A stretch of 64,000 nt of DNA from Desmospora profundinema (GCF_031454155.1 NZ_JAVDQG010000005.1:124001-188000); one strand, 5' to 3'; counted from the stretch's first letter, positions 35,348 through 44,917 are shown. Numbers and translations are program-made. The notes: generated from the letters alone by a model not told the origin.

Positions 35348-36313
35348 ATGGTGGAATCTTTTCGATTGATCAACCGTCATGGTATGAAAATATGGATCAG
35401 CGCGCTGTTCGGCGGTACCACTGTCGCAATCCTGCTGCTAATTCCACATCTGTTTATGGCGCTTTTACTTCAATCCGAATGGTCATCCCTTATGGCCCAA
35501 GGAAAGACATGGCTCGATTCCGCCGGTTCCTGGCGGGAGATGGCCGCAGAAGTTTTCCGTAACGTTCAGAACGGGGGAATCACCCTCCTCAGCTATGGAG
35601 TCCTTGTCTCATTGTTCACCCTTCTTTCCTTCTCCTTCTTCGTTTCCGGATTGATGGGTGTGGTCCGTCAAGCCGCCGTGGAACAGCAAGTATCCCTCGG
35701 CCACTTTTTTTCCTTCGGATTTCATTACGTGTTTCGGATGCTGACATTGGTCGTTCTGCAAATGGGGAGCATCGCCCTGCTGTTGGCCGGATGTTGGGTT
35801 GCCTGGTCCCTGGTACCGGGAGAATGGTACTGGCAAGCTGCGTTTGCGACAGCAGGCCTCACCCTTTTCCTGGTCCTAACCGCTGCTTTTTGTCACATGG
35901 CCGTCGTGATGTTCGCCGAAGAAATGGGAGTGTTCCGCTCCTTCGGATATGGTTTCATCGCCGTTTTTCGCCGATTCGGCTCCACCCTCGCCTCCCTGCT
36001 CGGCTCATGGTTCGCCGGGATCGGCGGAGCGACGCTGTTGACCTTTTTGTCCGTTTTTCCCTGGTTAGTGCTGCAGTTCTTTGATGACAGAGCAATCACC
36101 CTCATTGTCGGGGTGATATTTGGCAGTCTGCTGGCGATTATGTTGGGAACTTTCCCATCCATCTTAGCCTTGGCTGTATTGTTCCAACGGTATTTGACCC
36201 ATATCCAGGACGACCTGTTTCCCGAAGACGATATAGAACCGTTGCTGCTGCAGCCGTTCACCGACGAGGAAGAGATCGCTGCGGCGCAGGAACCGTTCGA
36301 TTATAGACGGTAA
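35348..36313 (+). CDS. Integral membrane protein, paralogue 1 of a four-gene array
   Basis: 321 aa, about six helices and a short acidic cytoplasmic tail. It opens FRLINRHGMKIWISALFGG, a variant of the N-terminal signature shared with the next three genes, and also carries SFSFFVSGLMGVVRQAA and FSFGFHYVFRMLTLVV, matching FAGSYSMVNEIA and FSSGFRFFGRMFFHLI of paralogue 2. Function unknown; the fold resembles small helix-bundle membrane domains of unknown role. GGAGG before the ATG. Followed by a terminator, so separate from the other three. Confidence 0.75.
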   Translation: MVESFRLINRHGMKIWISALFGGTTVAILLLIPHLFMALLLQSEWSSLMAQGKTWLDSAGSWREMAAEVFRNVQNGGITLLSYGVLVSLFTLLSFSFFVSGLMGVVRQAAVEQQVSLGHFFSFGFHYVFRMLTLVVLQMGSIALLLAGCWVAWSLVPGEWYWQAAFATAGLTLFLVLTAAFCHMAVVMFAEEMGVFRSFGYGFIAVFRRFGSTLASLLGSWFAGIGGATLLTFLSVFPWLVLQFFDDRAITLIVGVIFGSLLAIMLGTFPSILALAVLFQRYLTHIQDDLFPEDDIEPLLLQPFTDEEEIAAAQEPFDYRR

Positions 36314-36354
36314 GCCGTGATTACATAGACAACACATATGAATCAAGACGACTG

Positions 36355-36378
36355 ACACCCCTTGTTTAAGGGGTGTTT
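36355..36378 (+). terminator. Terminator after paralogue 1
   Basis: ACACCCCTT/AAGGGGTGT stem, GTTT loop, TTTCATTC tail. Confidence 0.7.
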
Positions 36379-36428
36379 CATTCTCCCTTTTACTGAAAAT
36401 AATCCACTTGATCCATTCAGGGGATTAT

Positions 36429-36450
36429 GATTAGTCTGTTCGTACTAATC
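36429..36450. promoter_or_regulatory. Inverted repeat, candidate operator for the paralogue array
   Basis: GATTAGT/ACTAATC arms with an eight-base spacer, about 95 bases before paralogue 2. An operator role is inference. Confidence 0.4.
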
Positions 36451-36546
36451 GTCATAAAATTTACTCCACCTGCTTCCATCACCGGAAAAATCGTTTATTA
36501 TAGGGGGTGTGCTATGATTTTCGCTTGTTAGAAGGAGGTTTTATTC

Positions 36547-37662
36547 TTGGGTACATATTTTCGACTCTTGGGTCGACATGGATTGAAGATGTGGCTGAGC
36601 AACCTGTTGGGGTTCGCCACTACTTCCATTATCGTCGGTGTATTTTACTTGATCTTTTTTTTCCTTCTCATTGCAATCATTGGAGCCGGCGGAGCAGCCA
36701 TGGGAGACGCCCTGACCGGGGATGACCCTGCTGCGTTAGGTGAGGCCGTGGCGGGTCTCGGTGCAGGACTTTTGATTTTGGTATTGATCGGAACGTTGTT
36801 TTTCATCGTTCTTAGCATCTTCATCTATAGCTTCCTGTTTGCCGGCAGTTATTCTATGGTGAACGAGATCGCGCTGGACGGAACTTCCTCGTTCGGTACC
36901 TATTTCAGCTCCGGCTTCCGCTTTTTTGGTCGCATGTTTTTTCATTTGATTCTGATGGGACTCCTATTGATCCCCTTTTCCATCCCGGCATTGGTGGGTG
37001 AAGCGCTTGTCATCTGGTCCCATTTCAATGGAAGTCAAACCGGAGTTGCACTGTGGGGGATCGTCGCCATTTTGGGTTGGATCTTTGTTGGCATCGTCAA
37101 CTTGGGAGCGATGCACGGCCCCGTTATCCTGACGGCGGAAAACAAAGGGGCATGGGAATCGCTCAAGCTTTCTTATAAGGTGACCGTTAAATCCTTTGGA
37201 AAAGCGTTCGTCACCATCGTGTCCGTCATCGGAGCCGTTATTGCCTATTATGTCGTATTCGGCCTTCCCATGATGTTGTCCGCCGCATTCGCCAGTGAGG
37301 ACAATATTGGAGCCGCCTTACTCTATCTGCTGTTCCTCGGTCTCTTCCTCTTGACCCTCCCCTTCGCGCAGATGGCGTTCCAGTTAATCGTTTCCCTGCG
37401 CTATAAATGGTACCTGCGCAAATGGGTGGTGCCGGAAGAGGAATGGCCGGATCAATCAACTGGAAATACGGGGGAAAACGGTTTTACCCACACGGCTTTT
37501 CCACCACGGGATGACTCTCTGAAAACGGAACCTTCCCCCACCGCACAACCAAAATCGGAAGGGGAGACAGACGCGCAACCTTCCTCTAACGATCCTGGCG
37601 AAACAGATGCCCGTCCCCGGAACCAGTATCCGCAGTTTCCCACGGATCCTCACCTGAAGTAA
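36547..37662 (+). CDS. Integral membrane protein, paralogue 2
   Basis: 371 aa with a TTG start, fixed by AAGGAGG eight bases upstream. N-terminal signature LLGRHGLKMWLSNLLGF, about six helices, conserved middle NLGAMHGPVILTAENKGAWE and basic RYKWYLRKW before the tail. The C-terminal 75 residues are Pro/Ser/Thr-rich and polar, probably disordered in the cytoplasm. Function unknown. Confidence 0.8.
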   Translation: MGTYFRLLGRHGLKMWLSNLLGFATTSIIVGVFYLIFFFLLIAIIGAGGAAMGDALTGDDPAALGEAVAGLGAGLLILVLIGTLFFIVLSIFIYSFLFAGSYSMVNEIALDGTSSFGTYFSSGFRFFGRMFFHLILMGLLLIPFSIPALVGEALVIWSHFNGSQTGVALWGIVAILGWIFVGIVNLGAMHGPVILTAENKGAWESLKLSYKVTVKSFGKAFVTIVSVIGAVIAYYVVFGLPMMLSAAFASEDNIGAALLYLLFLGLFLLTLPFAQMAFQLIVSLRYKWYLRKWVVPEEEWPDQSTGNTGENGFTHTAFPPRDDSLKTEPSPTAQPKSEGETDAQPSSNDPGETDARPRNQYPQFPTDPHLK

Positions 37663-37785
37663 GCCGTCTCAATCAGCTGTCGGGCGTGTGTCCGACAGCT
37701 TTTCTTACAAAGACAGGAACAGGATGAAAACACTCCGGAGTAGACTCGTTAAAAAACCGATTGATAAAAGAAAGGATTCCATGCA

Positions 37786-38835
37786 ATGCCAACCACGTGG
37801 GAACTATTAAAAAAATACGGATTAAAGATGTATGGAACCAACCTGTTGGGTTGGGTGATTACGTTTGCAGTCTCTACTGTTTTGGGTTTTCTTGCGCAAA
37901 TTCTCTATCTCGTCCTGTTTGGTGTGGCTGTCCTCGGGTTTGGAAGCAGCGGCCCTGACCGGGATGCAGCCGGAATCGGCTTCTTGATTTTGATGGTTTT
38001 GATCAACCTCTTCTTTTATCTCTTCATGTACTTATGTAACGCATTTTTGGTATCCGGCAGCTACTCCATGACGATCGAAGCGGTATGGAAAAATCGGTTT
38101 CAATTCTCCACCTATTTTCATCACGGTTTCTCCAAGCTTAAATCGGTCGTGGTTCAGATGCTTTTAACTTGTTTGCTGTATATCCCGCTCCTGTTTCTGC
38201 CTGTTTTCTTTTTGGTTATGATGGGGATCGGAATGGAAAGGGGGAACACCGGCCTTGGATTGGGAATGTTCCTACTCTTGCTCAGTTCTTGGATTCCGTT
38301 TGCGCTGTTGACCTTGGCACTCCTTCACGCTCCCATCATCTTGATCGCAGAAGAGCGGGGAGCCTGGCAGTCCATCAAGGATTCGTGCAAATTGTTTGTT
38401 CGGTCTTTCGGCTCCGTTTTTGTCACCGGCCTGATCGGAATCGCCTATATGGCGGCTCCACTCATGGCGTTCATCCCGCTGTTCCCGCTCCTTTTTTTAG
38501 CCGATGGGAATGAAGCCCTGGCAGCTGTAGGCTTCTTCTTCATGCTTCTCCTGTTTTTCGGCAGCATGTTTCTGCTTCCGTTTCTCCAAATCGCCTTTCA
38601 GGTGACAGCGGTACGCCGGTATAAACAACTTCTTCGGAAGCATATCGTTACCGATGAAGAAGACCCCGGGCCCTGGGGAGATGAGAGTATCTATGGGTTT
38701 GACAGGAATGCGGACTCCGGGAATATATACAACGATAACGGAAACCAGCCACTTCCTGGCCAATCGGCACCCGCCTCACCGAAACCGACCGATCCATCTT
38801 CATCGTTCCCGCCGTTCCCCAAAGAGGACCGCTAA
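37786..38835 (+). CDS. Integral membrane protein, paralogue 3
   Basis: 349 aa. Starts MPTTWELLKKYGLKMYGTNL, nearly the same as paralogue 4. About six helices; LLHAPIILIAEERGAWQSIK corresponds to the conserved middle of paralogue 2, and RRYKQLLRKH ends the membrane part. The tail contains GPWGDESIYGF, shared with paralogue 4, then Pro/Ser-rich sequence. AAAGG before the ATG. Function unknown. Confidence 0.82.
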   Translation: MPTTWELLKKYGLKMYGTNLLGWVITFAVSTVLGFLAQILYLVLFGVAVLGFGSSGPDRDAAGIGFLILMVLINLFFYLFMYLCNAFLVSGSYSMTIEAVWKNRFQFSTYFHHGFSKLKSVVVQMLLTCLLYIPLLFLPVFFLVMMGIGMERGNTGLGLGMFLLLLSSWIPFALLTLALLHAPIILIAEERGAWQSIKDSCKLFVRSFGSVFVTGLIGIAYMAAPLMAFIPLFPLLFLADGNEALAAVGFFFMLLLFFGSMFLLPFLQIAFQVTAVRRYKQLLRKHIVTDEEDPGPWGDESIYGFDRNADSGNIYNDNGNQPLPGQSAPASPKPTDPSSSFPPFPKEDR

Positions 38836-38867
38836 ATCACTCCACACAGAAAGGATCCGAACAACCG

Positions 38868-39866
38868 ATGCCTACCACTTGGGAAATGTTAAAAAAGCAC
38901 GGTCTGAAGATGTGGGGAACCAATCTGTTGGGCCATCTCCTCACGTATGCCGTCCTATCCGTCATTTATTTCATTCTCTATTTCGTTTTTGTGATCTTCT
39001 TTATTGCCCTATTTGCTTTTGTGGAGGGAGGAGGAGCAGACCCGTTCCAGGACGGTTTTGTCGCCATGATGGGGTTTATTCTCGTTGTCAGCCTCGTCTT
39101 TGGTTTGATCAGCGCCCTTGTCTATTCACTGGTGGTATCCGGCAGTTTTTCCATGGTGTCAGAAGTAGTGTGGCGGGATCGGTTCCAGTTCGCCACTTAC
39201 TTTCAGCACGGGTTTCGCCTGTTGTGGAAAACCATTCAACAAATGCTTCTGCTCTGCCTTTTATCCATCCCGATCTGTCTGCCTTTTTTCTTCAGCCTGT
39301 TCGGTTTGGTGTGGTCGTTGGACCACGGAGACGGAAGCTCGGTCATTCTGTTGGCGCTGCTCACCTTTCTCAGTCTGATCCCCATCCTTTTGTTCACCCT
39401 GGCCACGCTGCATGCGCCGGTGATTCTTGTGGCTGAAGAGCGAGGACCCTGGCAATCACTCAAAGATTCATTACACCTGTTCACCAACCGATTCGGCACC
39501 GTTTTTCGCTCGGGACTGTCACTGCTGGGCTTTTTCTTCTTTTACCCTGTCGCGATGATTCCATCTCTACTGATGATGGCAGCGGGGGAAGCCAACGAAG
39601 CACTCGCCTTGCTGTCTATTTTATTTTATTTGTTATCCATAGCGGTGATCTTTCTTGCCCTCCCCTTCGTTCAAATCGCCTGTCAGGTAAGCATCGTACG
39701 CCGGTACAAAGAGCACCTGCGCCGTGATCTTGCAGGAGTTGACGCAGGACCCGGCCCCTGGGGGGAATCAAACAGCTATGGATTTATGGATCCGGCTTCG
39801 GCAGAATCCTGGGAAGCAGGGAATGTCCATCCAGAGGGCTTCAATCAACCCAACCGGACAACATAA
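38868..39866 (+). CDS. Integral membrane protein, paralogue 4
   Basis: 332 aa. Starts MPTTWEMLKKHGLKMWGTNL. About six helices; TLHAPVILVAEERGPWQSLK and RRYKEHLRRD match paralogue 3, and the tail carries GPWGESNSYGF. The gene begins 32 bases after paralogue 3, so the two probably share a transcript that ends at the following terminator. Together the set looks like a local expansion by tandem duplication. Function unknown. Confidence 0.82.
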   Translation: MPTTWEMLKKHGLKMWGTNLLGHLLTYAVLSVIYFILYFVFVIFFIALFAFVEGGGADPFQDGFVAMMGFILVVSLVFGLISALVYSLVVSGSFSMVSEVVWRDRFQFATYFQHGFRLLWKTIQQMLLLCLLSIPICLPFFFSLFGLVWSLDHGDGSSVILLALLTFLSLIPILLFTLATLHAPVILVAEERGPWQSLKDSLHLFTNRFGTVFRSGLSLLGFFFFYPVAMIPSLLMMAAGEANEALALLSILFYLLSIAVIFLALPFVQIACQVSIVRRYKEHLRRDLAGVDAGPGPWGESNSYGFMDPASAESWEAGNVHPEGFNQPNRTT

Positions 39867-39905
39867 AAAAGAGGCGTAAAGGATCGGTTCCTTTACGCCT
39901 CTTTA
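39866..39905. terminator. Bidirectional terminator, paralogue array / trxA
   Basis: Perfect 12-bp stem GAGGCGTAAAGG/CCTTTACGCCTC between convergent genes with A- and T-runs on both sides. Confidence 0.92.
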
Positions 39906-39911
39906 CTTCCT

Positions 39912-40226
39912 TTAAAAGTGGGGGTTCAACCACTCCAGCAATTGTTCCTTCGGTTGGAAGCCGTGGAGTTTATCCACCATTTCCCCGTCTTTAAAAACCA
40001 TCAGGGTCGGGATGCTCATCACCCCGAAACGACCGGCAGTATCAGGGTTATTATCCACGTTCACCTTGGCGATTTTCAGTTTGTCGCCCACTTCCTGGTC
40101 CAATTTCTCCAGTTCGGGAGCAATCATTTTGCAGGGACCGCACCACGGGGCCCAAAAGTCAACCAAAACCGTGCCGGATTCCACTTCACTAGTAAAGTTT
40201 TGATCAGTGACGTCTTTAATCGCCAT
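39912..40226 (-). CDS. trxA: Thioredoxin
   Basis: 104 aa, the standard thioredoxin length. Active site WAPWCGPCKM near residues 27-36, the cis-proline segment MSIPTLMVFKDG near 73, and a C-terminal helix PKEQLLEWL. Reduces protein disulfides in the cytoplasm. ATG 40226 lies behind GGAGG; an upstream in-frame start would add eight residues without a ribosome site. Monocistronic. Confidence 0.97.
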   Translation of the reverse strand: MAIKDVTDQNFTSEVESGTVLVDFWAPWCGPCKMIAPELEKLDQEVGDKLKIAKVNVDNNPDTAGRFGVMSIPTLMVFKDGEMVDKLHGFQPKEQLLEWLNPHF

Positions 40227-40360
40227 CAAGTTAGTCCTCCTTCGAATCAATTACACATAGCAACAGTATACCACTGGGTACTGGAAAGATCCAAGTGCTT
40301 CGTCATCCGAAACACCCTCATTTTTTATACCCCCCTGTAGTATCCGATAAACCTCGGATG

Positions 40361-40398
40361 AAAATAAAAAAAACAGGCGGCATAAACACCGCCTGTTT
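40361..40398 (-). terminator. Terminator of fadR-etfB-etfA
   Basis: AAACAGGCGG/CCGCCTGTTT stem followed on the minus strand by TTTTTTTTATTTT. Confidence 0.92.
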
Positions 40399-40408
40399 GG
40401 TTGGATCA

Positions 40409-41392
40409 TCAGCTTTCCACCAGAACTTTTTTGAACTCCTCCGTCAGCATCGGCACCACATCAAACAAATCGCCGACAATCCCGTAATCCGCGACGCTGA
40501 AAATGCTGGCTTCCGGATCTTTGTTGATGGCCACGATCACTTTGGAGTTGGACATCCCGGCCAAGTGTTGGATCGCCCCGGAGATGCCGCAGGCGATGTA
40601 GAGATCAGGTGTCACCACTTTCCCTGTTTGACCGATCTGCAAGGCATAATCACAGTACTCGGCGTCACAGGCTCCACGGGAAGCCCCGACAGCCGCCCCC
40701 AACACTTCCGCTAACTCTTCCAGCGGTTTGAAGCCATCGGCACTCTTCACACCCCGGCCGCCGGCAACCACGATCCGAGCTTCGGACAAATCGACACCGT
40801 CAGATGTTTTACGTACCAACTCTTTCACCAAGGTGCGTAAGGAATCTTCCGCGATATCGACTTCCAGCTCCTCCGCCACAGCGGACCGGCTTGTGTCCGC
40901 TTCCAGTGCAGCGATATTGTTGGGACGTAAGGTGGCAAACACTTTCCCTTCCCGTACGGCTTTTTTGACAAACGCTTTCCCAGCGTAGATCGGGCGGGTG
41001 AAGACGATCTTACCGTCGCTGAAGTCAACAGCGGTGCAATCCGACACCAGACCCAGACCCAGACGGGCGGCGATCCGTGGACTGACATCCCTTCCTACAG
41101 CGGTGTGTCCGGTGAAAATCACATCCGGATCCGTTTTATCGATCACTTGTTTGAAAGCTTGAAAGTAAGCATCTGTCGTGTATTGATCCAGTTTGGGGTT
41201 GGAAACCGTCACTACTTGATCCGCACCGTGGTGGGACAGTTTATCCACCTGTCCCTTAGCGTCACTTCCGAACACAGCAGCCGTCACGACGCCTCCCTCA
41301 GCCACCTGGGAAGCGGCGGCCAGACACTCCAAGGATACATTGCGCAACTCTCCGTCACGTACATCGGCCAAAACCAATACGTTTTTGCTCAT
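40409..41392 (-). CDS. etfA: Electron-transfer flavoprotein alpha subunit
   Basis: 327 aa. Takes electrons from acyl-CoA dehydrogenases. C-terminal FAD-binding signature with [17 protein letters not shown], then [20 protein letters not shown], near residues 250-300, and [14 protein letters not shown] near 210. Last gene of the fadR-etfB-etfA unit, 23 bases after etfB. Confidence 0.96.
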   Translation of the reverse strand: MSKNVLVLADVRDGELRNVSLECLAAASQVAEGGVVTAAVFGSDAKGQVDKLSHHGADQVVTVSNPKLDQYTTDAYFQAFKQVIDKTDPDVIFTGHTAVGRDVSPRIAARLGLGLVSDCTAVDFSDGKIVFTRPIYAGKAFVKKAVREGKVFATLRPNNIAALEADTSRSAVAEELEVDIAEDSLRTLVKELVRKTSDGVDLSEARIVVAGGRGVKSADGFKPLEELAEVLGAAVGASRGACDAEYCDYALQIGQTGKVVTPDLYIACGISGAIQHLAGMSNSKVIVAINKDPEASIFSVADYGIVGDLFDVVPMLTEEFKKVLVES

Positions 41393-41415
41393 TTGGATCG
41401 TTTCCCCCTCTTCCC

Positions 41416-42186
41416 TCAGATGACTTTTGCTTCATTGCGAAGCAATTGAACCAATTCCTGGGCCTGTTCGTTCAATTCGCCTTCCAGAATCTTACCGGCT
41501 TCTTTTTCCGGGGGCAGGAAGATTTCCAATGTTTCCGTCTTCCCTTCCAGTTCATCCTCGTCCAGGTCGAGATCATCGAGGTCCAACCGCTCCAACGGCT
41601 TTTTCTTCGCTTTCATGATCCCCGGAAGGGACGGGTAACGGGGATCATTCAACCCTTGTTGCGCAGTCACCAGAATCGGCAACTTCGCCTCCAAATATTC
41701 CACATCCCCTTCCACGTCCTTCTCCACTTCCACTTTGTCCCCGTCCACAGTCAGCTTGGTGATGGTGGAAATGTGGGGAATATCCAACAATTCCGCCAAT
41801 CGCGGTCCCACTTGAGCCGAACCGTCATCAACAGCCATATAACCGCCAAGAATGATGTCGTACTCCAGATCCTCGATTACCGCCGCCAACACTTTGGCGA
41901 TGGAGTACTCATCCGGGGATTCCAGATCTTCATCATCGACGATGACTCCTTTGTCGGCTCCCATGGCCATCGCCGTTCGCAATGCTTGTTCTGCCCGCTC
42001 CGGTCCCACGGTGATGACGGTCACTTCCCCGCCATGTTCGTCACGCAGGCGGATCGCTTCTTCCACCGCATACTCGTCATAGGGGTTGATGACAAACTCC
42101 ACCCCTTCTTCGCTGATTTGACCATCTTCAATCACGATTCGCTCTTCGGTGTCGAAGGTTTGCTTCATCACGACTAAAATGTTCAT
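41416..42186 (-). CDS. etfB: Electron-transfer flavoprotein beta subunit
   Basis: 256 aa. Pairs with EtfA and binds AMP. The characteristic start MNILVVMKQTFDTEER, NPYDEYAVEEAIRLRDEHGG near 37-56, and the ETF-beta signature VEYLEAKLPILVTAQQGLND. GGAGG precedes the ATG. 45 bases downstream of fadR; in Bacillus the equivalent operon also has fadB, which is missing here. Confidence 0.96.
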   Translation of the reverse strand: MNILVVMKQTFDTEERIVIEDGQISEEGVEFVINPYDEYAVEEAIRLRDEHGGEVTVITVGPERAEQALRTAMAMGADKGVIVDDEDLESPDEYSIAKVLAAVIEDLEYDIILGGYMAVDDGSAQVGPRLAELLDIPHISTITKLTVDGDKVEVEKDVEGDVEYLEAKLPILVTAQQGLNDPRYPSLPGIMKAKKKPLERLDLDDLDLDEDELEGKTETLEIFLPPEKEAGKILEGELNEQAQELVQLLRNEAKVI

Positions 42187-42231
42187 CTCACTCGGTTCCT
42201 CCTTTTATCTCCCTATTTCTGCTGCTGGGAT

Positions 42232-42816
42232 TTACTTCCCAATCCCTTTCAGGAACAGCTTAGTGATCGGCTCAATCTGATCTTTCAGGCTGTACTTGCA
42301 ATCCTTCATAATCCAGGAAGTGACCGTCTCGTCAATGGTGCCAAAGATCATACGACGTGCGGTGCGAGGGTCAAAATCATCATGAAACAACCCCTGTTCC
42401 ACTCCCCGTTGAATCACTTGATCGATCACATTCAAGTATTTTTTTAGAATCAAGCCGATTTGCTTTCGCACTTCGGGATTGGACTGGCGGAGCTCAATCT
42501 GGGTCACAATCGCCAATTGGCTGTTGCTCTCCAGGTATTCAAAGTGTAGACGGATCAGCTCCCGCAGTTGTTCCACTGCGGATGGAACCTCGCCCAATGC
42601 CGTCTCCACATCTGAGATGAAGGCACCCATCTTCTCATTGAACAATGAGATCAACACATCATCCTTGTTCTCAAAGTACAAGTAGATCGTGCCATCCGCC
42701 ACCTTGGCTTCCCGGGCGATTTTGGAGACTTGGGATTGATGGTATCCGTATTCCGCAATCACACGAACCGCTGCATCAATGATCGCGTCATATTTTTCAC
42801 CGGTACGCTTGGCCAT
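42232..42816 (-). CDS. fadR: TetR-family fatty-acid degradation regulator FadR
   Basis: 194 aa. TetR helix-turn-helix at residues 10-55: YHQSQVSKIAREAKVADGTI, then YLYFENKDDVL. The rest is the helical ligand domain, expected to bind long-chain acyl-CoA and release DNA. The start is ATG 42816 (AAAGGGA upstream) rather than a distal ATG at 42867 that lies inside the operator. Identity as FadR rests on context: etfB/etfA follow, lcfA is adjacent, and the same 18-base palindrome stands before fadR, lcfA and the SCP2 gene. Confidence 0.88.
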   Translation of the reverse strand: MAKRTGEKYDAIIDAAVRVIAEYGYHQSQVSKIAREAKVADGTIYLYFENKDDVLISLFNEKMGAFISDVETALGEVPSAVEQLRELIRLHFEYLESNSQLAIVTQIELRQSNPEVRKQIGLILKKYLNVIDQVIQRGVEQGLFHDDFDPRTARRMIFGTIDETVTSWIMKDCKYSLKDQIEPITKLFLKGIGK

Positions 42817-42852
42817 GGTAGTCGGTTCCCTTTCTGTTTGGTGGATACGAAG

Positions 42853-42906
42853 TGAATGATCATTCATTCAATATCTAGTGTATGGCAAAAACCTTCCTTC
42901 TGTCAA
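42853..42906 (-). promoter_or_regulatory. Promoter and FadR box of fadR-etfB-etfA
   Basis: TTGACA (42901-42906), 18-base spacer, TACACT (42877-42882), then TGAATGATCATTCATTCA (42853-42870) at the expected transcription start, which suggests autoregulation. Confidence 0.8.
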
Positions 42907-43016
42907 CGGTCTACCTACAGAAAATGAAAGCGCACACATTCTATATGATACCAAGTTCCCATCAACTTTCCCACCCCGCCAGGTTAAATGATTCCTTTCG
43001 ACCCGGTGGGCATGGC

Positions 43017-43045
43017 AAAGACACGGCCTCTTGGGCCGTGTCTTT
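43017..43045 (-). terminator. Hairpin after lcfA
   Basis: Perfect 11-bp stem AAAGACACGGC/GCCGTGTCTTT between the lcfA stop and the fadR promoter; U-poor tail (TGCC) on the minus strand. Confidence 0.65.
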
Positions 43046-43060
43046 GATGGTAAAGCTCGA

Positions 43061-44779
43061 TTAACGATTTTCCACTGATTTCTCCGCCTCTTCCGAAGCA
43101 TCTAATTTTTTCTTCTCCTCTTCCAACAAGGCCCTTCGCAACACCTTGCCCACCGTTGTTTTCGGCAGTTCCTCCCGGAACTCATACAATCGGGGGACTT
43201 TGTAATTGGCCAGCTTATCACGACAATAAGCGTTCAGTTCTTCCTCGGTCAGCTCTTGTCCTTTCTTGGGAACAATAAACGCTTTGACCGTCTCTCCTCG
43301 ATAAGGATCCGGCACCCCAATCACTGCGGCTTCCTGGATGGCCGGATGATCATAGAGGACCTCCTCCACTTCCCGGGGGTAGATATTGAAGCCGCCGGCG
43401 ATAATCAAATCTTTCTGCCGATCCATGATGTAAAAATAACCTTCATCGTCCATCGTACCGATATCCCCGGTATTAAACCAGCCGTCCCTTATGACCTTGG
43501 CCGTCTCTTCTTCCCGTTTCCAGTATCCTTTCATCACCTGAGGACCCTTCACCTCAATCACACCCACACCGCCGGGTTCCAGCTCTTCTCCCGTCTCAAG
43601 ATCCACCACCCGGGCATCCGTATCCGGCCAAGGCAAGCCGATGCTGCCATGCTTACGCTTTTCCCAAATCGGGTTGCCGTGCGTAACCGGGGAAGTTTCC
43701 GTCAATCCATACCCTTCCACCAAGCGGCCGCCGGTCAGCTTCTCAAACTTTTCCTGCACCACCAGCGGCAGTGGTGCGGAACCGCTCATGCACGCTTCTA
43801 TGGACGACAGATCGTATTTACGGATATCCGGATGGTTGATTAAAGCGATATACATCGTCGGTGCACCGGGAAACAACGTCGGCCGTTCCGATTGGATCGT
43901 CTTCAAGGTGTCATCCACATTGAAGCGGGGCAGCAACACCATCGTGGCAGCCATGTAAACCGCATAGTTCATCACCACGGTCATTCCGTACACATGAAAG
44001 AAAGGTACAATTCCCAACACTTTTTCTTTGCCGCGTTCCCCCTTGTGCATCCACGCACCACACTGAACGACATTGACAATGGTATTGCGGTGGGTCAGCA
44101 TCGCCCCCTTGGCCAAACCGGTAGTCCCCCCGGTGTATTGGAGAAGCGCAATCTCTTCCATCGATTCCACACGACACTCCACCGGAGTTGGAAGCGCTTT
44201 CTTCATTAGGCCAGAAAAAGCGTATACATCGTCACTGCCATAAGGAACATTGACCTGTAACCCGTCTTTTTTCAGCTTAAGCGGGTAGAGCCAGTTCTTG
44301 GGAAATGGGAGGTAATCCTTGATGCTGGTGACAATGATCCGCTTCAACGAGGTTCGGGGCCGCACCTTGGCTACTTGGTTGTAAACGAGATCCAGACAAA
44401 TGATCGTTTCCGCTTCCGAATCGGACAGCTGGTGTTCCAATTCCCGTTCTTTATACATGGGATTGGTTTGGACAACGACGCCTCCCAGAATGAGGACTGC
44501 ATAGTACGCGATCACCGCCTGGGGGGAGTTGGCCAACATGATGGCAACCCGCTCCCCTTTCTGTACCCCGAGTGTATCCAGGGCATTGGCCATCCGGTAA
44601 ACATCATGCAACAATTCCCGGTAGGAAAGACGTTTCCCCATGAAATGAATCGCTTCCCGGTTCGGAAACTCCCTGGCTGCCTGCTCCAGGAAAAAGGGCA
44701 GTGAATGGTCCGGATAATTCAACTGACGGGCGGTCGGCTCAGGATAGTTCTTGAACCAAGGCTTTTCTTGCGTGGACAT
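43061..44779 (-). CDS. lcfA: Long-chain fatty-acid-CoA ligase
   Basis: 572 aa. Activates fatty acids to acyl-CoA through an acyl-AMP intermediate. ATP-binding P-loop YTGGTTGLAKGAMLTHRN near residue 215, EGYGLTETSPVTHGNP near 350, WFNTGDIG near 430, and the C-terminal lysine motif LPKTTVGKVLRRAL. I start at ATG 44779, seven to eight bases from GGAGG; the frame extends upstream through the FadR box without a ribosome site. Regulated by FadR from 44800-44817. Confidence 0.95.
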   Translation of the reverse strand: MSTQEKPWFKNYPEPTARQLNYPDHSLPFFLEQAAREFPNREAIHFMGKRLSYRELLHDVYRMANALDTLGVQKGERVAIMLANSPQAVIAYYAVLILGGVVVQTNPMYKERELEHQLSDSEAETIICLDLVYNQVAKVRPRTSLKRIIVTSIKDYLPFPKNWLYPLKLKKDGLQVNVPYGSDDVYAFSGLMKKALPTPVECRVESMEEIALLQYTGGTTGLAKGAMLTHRNTIVNVVQCGAWMHKGERGKEKVLGIVPFFHVYGMTVVMNYAVYMAATMVLLPRFNVDDTLKTIQSERPTLFPGAPTMYIALINHPDIRKYDLSSIEACMSGSAPLPLVVQEKFEKLTGGRLVEGYGLTETSPVTHGNPIWEKRKHGSIGLPWPDTDARVVDLETGEELEPGGVGVIEVKGPQVMKGYWKREEETAKVIRDGWFNTGDIGTMDDEGYFYIMDRQKDLIIAGGFNIYPREVEEVLYDHPAIQEAAVIGVPDPYRGETVKAFIVPKKGQELTEEELNAYCRDKLANYKVPRLYEFREELPKTTVGKVLRRALLEEEKKKLDASEEAEKSVENR

Positions 44780-44799
44780 CATAACCCCTCCCTTGTCCA

Positions 44800-44817
44800 T
44801 GAATGAATAGTCATTCA
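44800..44817 (-). promoter_or_regulatory. FadR box before lcfA
   Basis: Palindrome TGAATGAATAGTCATTCA, the third copy of the same operator pattern in the window, 21 bases before the lcfA ATG. Confidence 0.85.
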
Positions 44818-44917
44818 TTTCCATACAAGCCTTTAGATAATTGCGCTTTCTCTTTTTATATTGTAACGAACTTTTCTCCACATGGAAACCGGATTCCGTC
44901 AAATTACGATGAAATCC

